Part shown: positions 58,456-64,000 of the stretch, piece by piece | Position numbering within the stretch: position 1 is the stretch's first letter | How the letters are laid out: the number at the start of each line of letters is the position of its first letter | Assembly: GCA_904420005.1 (NCBI GenBank) | Contig: CAJFTT010000021.1 | Coordinates: forward strand, 22,538-86,537 | Source of the DNA: Candidatus Tabaqchalia intestinavium | Lineage (GTDB): Bacteria > Bacillota > Clostridia > Oscillospirales > CAJFTT01 | Direction of reading: 5' to 3' | DNA length: 64,000 bases | Made by a program: the position numbers and the translations under genes | Notes under the pieces: model-generated | Seen by the model: the letters and a program-made list of their open reading frames with translations, nothing else | What the model was told of the DNA's origin: nothing | The model's database searches: none

Positions 58456-60831
58456 TCAGCGGCGCTCCAGATACTGCCGGATGCTGCCCGCGCCGGCAAA
58501 TTTCTCCGCTCGGCCGCCGCCGACCACCACAAGCGTCGGCGCCTGGCGCACATCGTGGCTGCGCGTCAGCTCCGCCTGCTCCTCGGCGTCGATCTTCTCG
58601 AACGGGACGCCCGCCTTCTCCAGCAGGCCGGCCGCGATCTTGCAGTTGGGGCAGGTCTTGGTCGTGAAGAGCAGCACGCGCTCGCCGGCGTTATCCTGTG
58701 TCTGCGCGCCGGCCGGCGCCGCGTCCGCCTGCGGGGCGGGGCGATGCTCGCGCAGGTGCGATTTGCCGAGGTCGTAGAGCTTGCGGTCCTTGAATTCCTG
58801 CGCCTTGCCGTCGTTCCAGTTCTGCACCGGGCGGTAATAGCCGGTGATGCGGCTGTACACCTCCGTCGCCTCCCCGCAGTGCGGGCAGGTATACTGCTCG
58901 CCCGCGAGATATCCGTGCGAGCGGCAGACCGAATAAGTCGGAGAGAGCGTGTAATACGGCAGGCGGTAATTCTCCGCGATCTTGCGCACCAGCGTCGCCG
59001 CCGCCTTCCAGTCGGGCAGCTTCTCGCCGAGGAAGGCGTGGAACACCGTGCCGGAGGTATACAGCGTCTGCAGCTCGTCCTGGATGTCCAGCGCGGCGAA
59101 AATATCCTCCGTATAGCCGACCGGCAGATGCGAGCTGTTGGTGTAATACGGCGTGCCGCCCGGCTCCGCCGCCGTGATGATGTCGGGATAACGCGCGACG
59201 TCGTGCTTGGCGAAGCGATAGGTCGTGCTCTCGGCCGGCGTGGCCTCGAGGTTGTACAGGTCGCCGTATTCCTCCTGGTAATTCGCGAGGCGCTCGCGCA
59301 TATGGTTGAGCACGTCCTTGGCAAACTGCTGGGTCTTTTCATGCGTCATGTCGGCGCGCAGCCAGCGGGCGTTGAGGCCCACCTCGTTCATGCCGATCAG
59401 GCCGATGGTGGAGAAATGGTTCTCGAATGTGCCGAGATACCGCTTGGTGTACGGATACAGCCCCTCGCCAAGCAGCTTTGTGATGATGGTGCGCTTGACC
59501 TTCAGCGAGCGGGCGGAGATGTCCATCAGATGGTCGAGCCGGCGGTAAAATTCCCGCTCGTCCTCGGCGAGATAGGCGATGCGCGGCAGGTTGATGGTCA
59601 CGACGCCGACCGAGCCGGTGCTCTCGCCGCTGCCGAAGAAGCCGCCCGACTTCTTGCGCAGCTCGCGCAGGTCGAGGCGCAGGCGGCAGCACATGCTGCG
59701 CACGTCGCTGGGCTGCATGTCGCTGTTGATGTAATTGGAAAAATACGGCGTGCCGTATTTGGAGGTCATCTCGAAGAGCAGGCGGTTATTCTCCGTATCC
59801 GACCAGTCGAAATCCCGGGTGATCGAATAGGTCGGGATGGGGTACTGGAAGCCGCGGCCGTTGGCGTCGCCCTCGATCATCGTCTCGATGAAGGCCTTGT
59901 TGACCATGTCCATCTCGCGCTTGCAGTCTTTGTACTTGAAATCCATCTCCCGGCCGCCCACGATGGCCGGCTGCTCGGCCAGGTCGTCCGGCACGGTCCA
60001 GTCGAGCGTGATGTTGGAAAACGGCGCCTGCGTGCCCCAGCGGGACGGCGTGTTGACGCCGAAGATGAACGACTGGATGCACTTTTTGACCTCGCGGTAG
60101 GAGAGATTGTCCACCTTGACAAACGGCGCGAGATAGGTGTCGAAGGAGGAGAAGGCCTGCGCGCCGGCCCATTCGTTCTGCATGATGCCGAGGAAATTGA
60201 CCATCTGGTTGCACAGCGTCGCGAGGTGCTTGGCGGGCGAGGAGGTGATCTTGCCGGGGATGCCGCCGAGGCCCTCCTGGATCAGCTGCTTGAGCGACCA
60301 GCCCGCGCAGTACCCCGTAAGCATGGACAGGTCGTGGATGTGGATGTCGGCGTTGCGGTGGGCGCTCGCGATCTCCTCGTCGTAGATCTCCGACAGCCAG
60401 TAGTTGGCCGTGATCGCGCCGGAATTGGACAGGATCAGCCCGCCGACCGAATAGGTCACGGTGGAATTCTCCTTGACGCGCCAGTCGTTGACTTTGACGT
60501 AGTTGTCGACGATTTCCTTATAGTCCAGAATGGTCGACTTCATGTTGCGGATCTTCTCCCGCTGCTTGCGGTAAAGGATATACGCCTTGGCGACCTCGGC
60601 GTAGCCCGCCTGCACCAGCACGGACTCGACGCTGTCCTGCACGTCCTCCACCTGCACGAGCCCGTCGTGCACCTTCGGCGCAAAGTCGGCCGTCACCTTG
60701 AGCGCCAGCAGATCGATGATGCTGGGGTGATAGGGCGTCTCCTGCGCTTCAAACGCTTTCGTGATGGCGGCGCTGATCTTCTGCAGATCGAACTCTGCGA
60801 CCTTGCCGCCCCGTTTTACCACCTGGTACAT
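58456..60831 (-). CDS. nrdD: Anaerobic (class III) ribonucleoside-triphosphate reductase with C-terminal glutaredoxin-like domain
   Basis: ATP-cone N-term VVKRGGKVAEFDLQKISAAITKAFEAQ; CPHCGEATEVYSRITGYYRPVQNWN glycyl radical region; C-term VLLFTTKTCPNCKIAAGLLEKAGVPFEKIDAEE. Confidence 0.95.
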   Translation of the reverse strand: MYQVVKRGGKVAEFDLQKISAAITKAFEAQETPYHPSIIDLLALKVTADFAPKVHDGLVQVEDVQDSVESVLVQAGYAEVAKAYILYRKQREKIRNMKSTILDYKEIVDNYVKVNDWRVKENSTVTYSVGGLILSNSGAITANYWLSEIYDEEIASAHRNADIHIHDLSMLTGYCAGWSLKQLIQEGLGGIPGKITSSPAKHLATLCNQMVNFLGIMQNEWAGAQAFSSFDTYLAPFVKVDNLSYREVKKCIQSFIFGVNTPSRWGTQAPFSNITLDWTVPDDLAEQPAIVGGREMDFKYKDCKREMDMVNKAFIETMIEGDANGRGFQYPIPTYSITRDFDWSDTENNRLLFEMTSKYGTPYFSNYINSDMQPSDVRSMCCRLRLDLRELRKKSGGFFGSGESTGSVGVVTINLPRIAYLAEDEREFYRRLDHLMDISARSLKVKRTIITKLLGEGLYPYTKRYLGTFENHFSTIGLIGMNEVGLNARWLRADMTHEKTQQFAKDVLNHMRERLANYQEEYGDLYNLEATPAESTTYRFAKHDVARYPDIITAAEPGGTPYYTNSSHLPVGYTEDIFAALDIQDELQTLYTSGTVFHAFLGEKLPDWKAAATLVRKIAENYRLPYYTLSPTYSVCRSHGYLAGEQYTCPHCGEATEVYSRITGYYRPVQNWNDGKAQEFKDRKLYDLGKSHLREHRPAPQADAAPAGAQTQDNAGERVLLFTTKTCPNCKIAAGLLEKAGVPFEKIDAEEQAELTRSHDVRQAPTLVVVGGGRAEKFAGAGSIRQYLERR

Positions 60832-60866
60832 GCTCCCGCCTCCGTTTGTTTTTTGTTCATAATTGA

Positions 60867-60895
60867 ATTTTAGCACAGCCTATGGACCTTGTCAA
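60867..60895 (-). promoter_or_regulatory. nrdD promoter
   Basis: TTGACA-17-TAAAAT. Confidence 0.85.
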
Positions 60896-60904
60896 CTAGA
60901 AAAT

Positions 60905-60947
60905 TCGATATATGGGGTTTTATTTATTTTTCAGGCACTATATCTTG
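60905..60947 (-). promoter_or_regulatory. Candidate tandem NrdR boxes
   Basis: Minus-strand CAAGATATAGTG (60936-60947) and CCCATATATCGA (60905-60916), 31 bp apart, just upstream of the nrdD -35. Confidence 0.65.
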
Positions 60948-61244
60948 TTTTCCTCCGCCGCGCCCAGAATTTCCGCAATCGCTTCGTCCCGCACGGAAAA
61001 AACAGAGATTTTTTCCATTTGTCCGGCAAAAAATGTCTTTTCCCGCCCGGTGCAGACGCGAATGCGCGCCATTTTTTGACCGTCCTCGCCGCGTCCGCCG
61101 GGGCTGGCCGCGCGGGCTCGCGAATCCCCGCTTTGCCCTTGCATCGTCCGGCGTTCTCTGCTACTATTAATGCAGGAATATCCTCAATGGATAAAAACGC
61201 GAATCGACGACCGCCGGCCGGCGAAAAGAAAAGGAGGCAGCCAT

Positions 61245-61874
61245 ATGCCGCAAGTCACCGTTTTCGACCATCCGCTCATGCAACACAAGATTTCCTTCCT
61301 GCGCGACGTCAACACCGGCAGCAAACAGTTCCGCGAGCTGACCGGGGAGATCGCCGCGCTCATGGGGTTCGAGGCGCTGCGCGACCTGCCGCTGGAGGAG
61401 GTGGAGATCACCACCCCCATCGCCACGGCCAAGGTCCGCCGCCTCGCCGGGCGCAAAATTGTGCTGGTTCCCGTGCTGCGCGCCGGGCTGGGCATGGTGG
61501 GCGGATTGCTCTCCCTCGTGCCGTCGGCCAGGGTCGGGCACATCGGGCTGTACCGCGACGACGAGACGCTCGAGCCGCACGCTTATTACTGCAAGCTGCC
61601 CGCGCACATGGAGGACCGGCAGATCCTCGTGCTCGATCCCATGCTCGCGACGGGCGGCTCCGCGGCCGCGGCGGTGGATTTCATCAAGGCGCACGGCGGC
61701 AGGAAGATCAAATTCCTCTCCATCATCGCCGCGCCGGAAGGGCTCGAACGGCTGCGCACGGCGCACCCCGACATCGACATTTTCTGCGGCTGTCTGGACG
61801 AGCGGCTCAACGAAGCCGGCTACATCGTGCCGGGGCTGGGCGACGCGGGCGACCGCATCTTCGGCACGAAATGA
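61245..61874 (+). CDS. upp: Uracil phosphoribosyltransferase
   Basis: [62 protein letters not shown]. Confidence 0.98.
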   Translation: MPQVTVFDHPLMQHKISFLRDVNTGSKQFRELTGEIAALMGFEALRDLPLEEVEITTPIATAKVRRLAGRKIVLVPVLRAGLGMVGGLLSLVPSARVGHIGLYRDDETLEPHAYYCKLPAHMEDRQILVLDPMLATGGSAAAAVDFIKAHGGRKIKFLSIIAAPEGLERLRTAHPDIDIFCGCLDERLNEAGYIVPGLGDAGDRIFGTK

Positions 61875-61937
61875 GCGGCCGGCCGCGCCGATAAGACCGG
61901 GACGGCGCCGTCCCGGGAAAAGAAAGAAGGCTTCCCA

Positions 61938-62636
61938 GTGCTGATCCAAGGACTGCAAAAATTGACGCTGCTGGATTATCCCGGCGAAACGGCCTGTACG
62001 GTCTTTTTGGCCGGCTGTAACCTGCGCTGCCCTTTCTGCCACAACGCTTCGCTCGTGCGGCCGGGGGCGCGGGAGGGCGGCGTGGAGGAGGACGCGTTTT
62101 TCGCTTTCCTCGAGAAGCGGCGCGGCCTGCTCGACGGCGTATGCGTCACGGGCGGCGAGCCGCTGCTGCAGCCGGCGCTGCCCCGCCTGCTGCGGCGGAT
62201 CAAGGCGCTGGGCTATGCCGTCAAGCTCGACACCAACGGCTGCTTTCCCGCGCAGCTGGAGGCGCTCGTCGCGGCGGGGCTGGTGGACTTCGTCGCGATG
62301 GATGTCAAAAATTCCCCCGCGCGGTACGCCCAAACCGTGGGCGTGCCGGATTTCGACCTGCGGCCGGTGCAGCGCAGCGTCGCGTTTCTGCTGTCGGGCG
62401 CGGTGGACTATGAATTTCGCACGACCGTCGTGCGCGAGCTGCATACCGCCGGAGACCTGGCGGCGCTGGGCCGGTGGATCGCCGGCGCGCGGCGCTATTT
62501 TCTGCAGGCGTTCGTCGACTCGGGCGACCTGCTGCGCCCGGGCCTGACCGGCCTGTCCGGAGAAGAAATGGCGGCGCTGCTCGCGGCGGTGCGCCCCTTC
62601 GTCCCCGCCGCGGCGCTGCGCGGCGTCGGAGATTGA
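61938..62636 (+). CDS. nrdG: Anaerobic RNR activating radical SAM protein (NrdG-like), GTG start
   Basis: LTLLDYPGETACTVFLAGCNLRCPFCHNASLV (CxxxCxxC), VCVTGGEPLLQ. Confidence 0.92.
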   Translation: MLIQGLQKLTLLDYPGETACTVFLAGCNLRCPFCHNASLVRPGAREGGVEEDAFFAFLEKRRGLLDGVCVTGGEPLLQPALPRLLRRIKALGYAVKLDTNGCFPAQLEALVAAGLVDFVAMDVKNSPARYAQTVGVPDFDLRPVQRSVAFLLSGAVDYEFRTTVVRELHTAGDLAALGRWIAGARRYFLQAFVDSGDLLRPGLTGLSGEEMAALLAAVRPFVPAAALRGVGD

Positions 62637-62637
62637 T

Positions 62638-63080
62638 CTGTGCGCAGGGGCGGGCCGCGGCGGCGCTGCTCGTCACTGCGGGAAAGACTGGGCGCCGCGA
62701 TCGTCCGGCGGGGCCGTTTGCAGCAGGGGCAACCCGGCCGTGCGCCGACGAATCTAATCTGCATGCGGGCGGCGCAGTTTCTCTCTGCGCCGCCCGCTCG
62801 GCGAGCGCGGCCGACCTCTGCGCAGATGGGGCCATCCAGGCCAAGCAGAAGAAGCTCGCTGCCGATATAGGCGCCGCTGCGCGGCTGGGGCCATCCCCAT
62901 TCCGCACAGCGGCGCCTTGTGCCGATTCTCTGCCCTGCGCGCGGGCGGGAGAACGCCTATCTCATGGCAAACGAGTTCACGAGGCGCGGCCCGCCCGCCG
63001 CACGAGTGTGGGAACGCCTGTGGCGTTCAAAGCGCAGCGTGCGGCGCTGCCTTCCAGGCAGGTGGAAGACGGCCATTTCC
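62638..63080 (+). repeat. Degenerate ~59-63-bp phased repeats 3' of nrdG
   Basis: CTGCGC..GGGG cores at ~62638, 62759, 62818, 62877, 62935, 62998; CTGCGCAGATGGGGCCATCC / CTGCGCGGCTGGGGCCATCC, GGGAGAACGCCTAT / TGGGAACGCCTGT. Confidence 0.5.
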
Positions 63081-63440
63081 GTATGTTTCTCCCTCTGCAC
63101 CAGCAGCTGGCCTCCGCACGGGCCAAGGACGCCCCCGGCTCCCCGCGGTGGCGCACCGTCTCCGTCTGCCGGGCGGACAGAGGCGCCCCGCGCCACTGGC
63201 GCGAATCGCCCTCTGGCAAAGGAAGCCAGCCGGAGCCGTTCCCGCCATGCGAGTGCGGCAACGGCTGCCGCCTCCCTGCCGGCGCGCAGGGGCGGGCCCC
63301 TCTATGCCGTGGGGCCCGCCCCTGTTTTTCTTCCCTGCGCCTGTCAAAATTTTCCCGTCCGCTGCGCAAATTTTTTCCGCCGCGCGCCCTCGGTGAACAA
63401 GGGGAAAGACGGTTTTTCGGGGGCAAGCAAACGGCCGACC

Positions 63441-63572
63441 GTGTTTTCCTCATCCGCGGGAGCGCGCCCGGCCGCCTCGTCAGCGAGGTTTGCGCCCGTT
63501 TTCCTCCCGAAAAACTCTATGGCCCCGGCGGCGGAAGGAAAACGACTTGGACAAGGCCGCAGCAGGACGCCG
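63441..63572 (-). repeat. Dispersed intergenic repeat copy B (inverted partner of 5459-5585)
   Basis: Reverse complement CGTCCTGCTGCGGCCTTGT...CCGCCGGGGCCATAGAGTTTTTCGGGAGGAAAACGGGC...GGCGGCCGGGCGC...GAGGAAAACAC. Confidence 0.75.
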
Positions 63573-63896
63573 GGCTGACGCCCGCCGCGCAACGCCGTCT
63601 GCGCGCGACGATACAAGCTCTATAAAAAAGACGGCTGTGATTTTCACGTATTGGCGCGGCCCCGTTTCCCCGTCGCAAGCCCTTGGGAACCGCACGGCGG
63701 CGCTCGGCTCTGTCTCAGGGCAACAAGCCGCACCTTCGCGGGGGCATCGGCCCGCCCCGGCAGAAACCATCCGCCCGCCGCGCGCCAAACAGGCGGCGTC
63801 GGTTTTTCTCGCGTCCAGCCGCGCTCCAGGGCCGCCGAGGTCCGGCCGCCAAAATCGTCCGCCCGCCGCGCGCGCCGGGCGCTTTCCCCCGACAAA

Positions 63897-63923
63897 AACA
63901 AAAGCCCGTCGCAAACGACGGGC
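63897..63923 (-). terminator. Terminator downstream of tRNA-Gly
   Basis: AGCCCGTCGTTTGCGACGGGCT then TTTGTTTTTG. Confidence 0.85.
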
Positions 63924-63999
63924 TGGAGCGGATTACGAGGCTCGAACTCGCTACCTCCACCTTGGCAAGGTGGCGCTCTACCAGATGAGCTAAATCCGC
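63924..63999 (-). tRNA. tRNA-Gly (anticodon GCC), CCA encoded
   Basis: GCGGATTTAGCTCATCTGGTAGAGCGCCACCTTGCCAAGGTGGAGGTAGCGAGTTCGAGCCTCGTAATCCGCTCCA folds as a cloverleaf. Confidence 0.98.
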
Positions 64000-64000
64000 A

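Noticed and set aside
58131-58667. Repeat protein (AAQKKGRLFELPMDGVPASR)n
   Set aside because: Period divisible by 3 gives open frames on both strands; no RBS or promoter context, and left-hand units break frame
57436-60873. 1145-aa plus-strand ORF
   Set aside because: Antisense to nrdD plus read-through of the repeat array; the 20-aa peptide repeat is a by-product of the 60-bp DNA repeat

Overview
The window looks like a contiguous chromosomal segment of a GC-rich Gram-positive (Clostridia/Oscillospiraceae-like) genome. Evidence: spore maturation genes spmA/spmB, SpoIIIE/FtsK and TepA-type ClpP, T-box and FMN leaders, and strong TTGACA-17-TATAAT promoters. About 40 real CDSs are supported: glmM (partial), ruvCAB, spoIIIE, tepA, a Trp-type ABC transporter, spmAB, rarA, glyA, nth, ribU, a Bce-like two-component/ABC module, trpB2, corA, a PNAG-like GT2/deacetylase pair, a short uvrA paralogue, mrp, an SDR, nrdD/nrdG and upp. 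A tRNA-Gly(GCC) sits at the right edge. Most long ORFs in the supplied track are antisense shadows of these genes. No prophage, IS or cas genes were recognised. The main items for follow-up are: (1) an M-box-like Mg2+ riboswitch with its own promoter and terminator but no Mg transporter downstream, the next gene being ruvC; (2) a structured leader RNA driving a 19-codon ORF with a strong SD; (3) several intergenic mini-arrays with ~28-bp GC-rich repeats and ~32-bp spacers (58-62 bp phase), with different repeat sequences at each locus; (4) two Trp-specifier T-boxes, one for a Trp transporter and one for a stand-alone trpB2; (5) a paired NrdR-box-like operator at nrdD; (6) a DUF885 lipoprotein gene broken by one in-frame TAA. 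All calls are by reading only; no searches were run.
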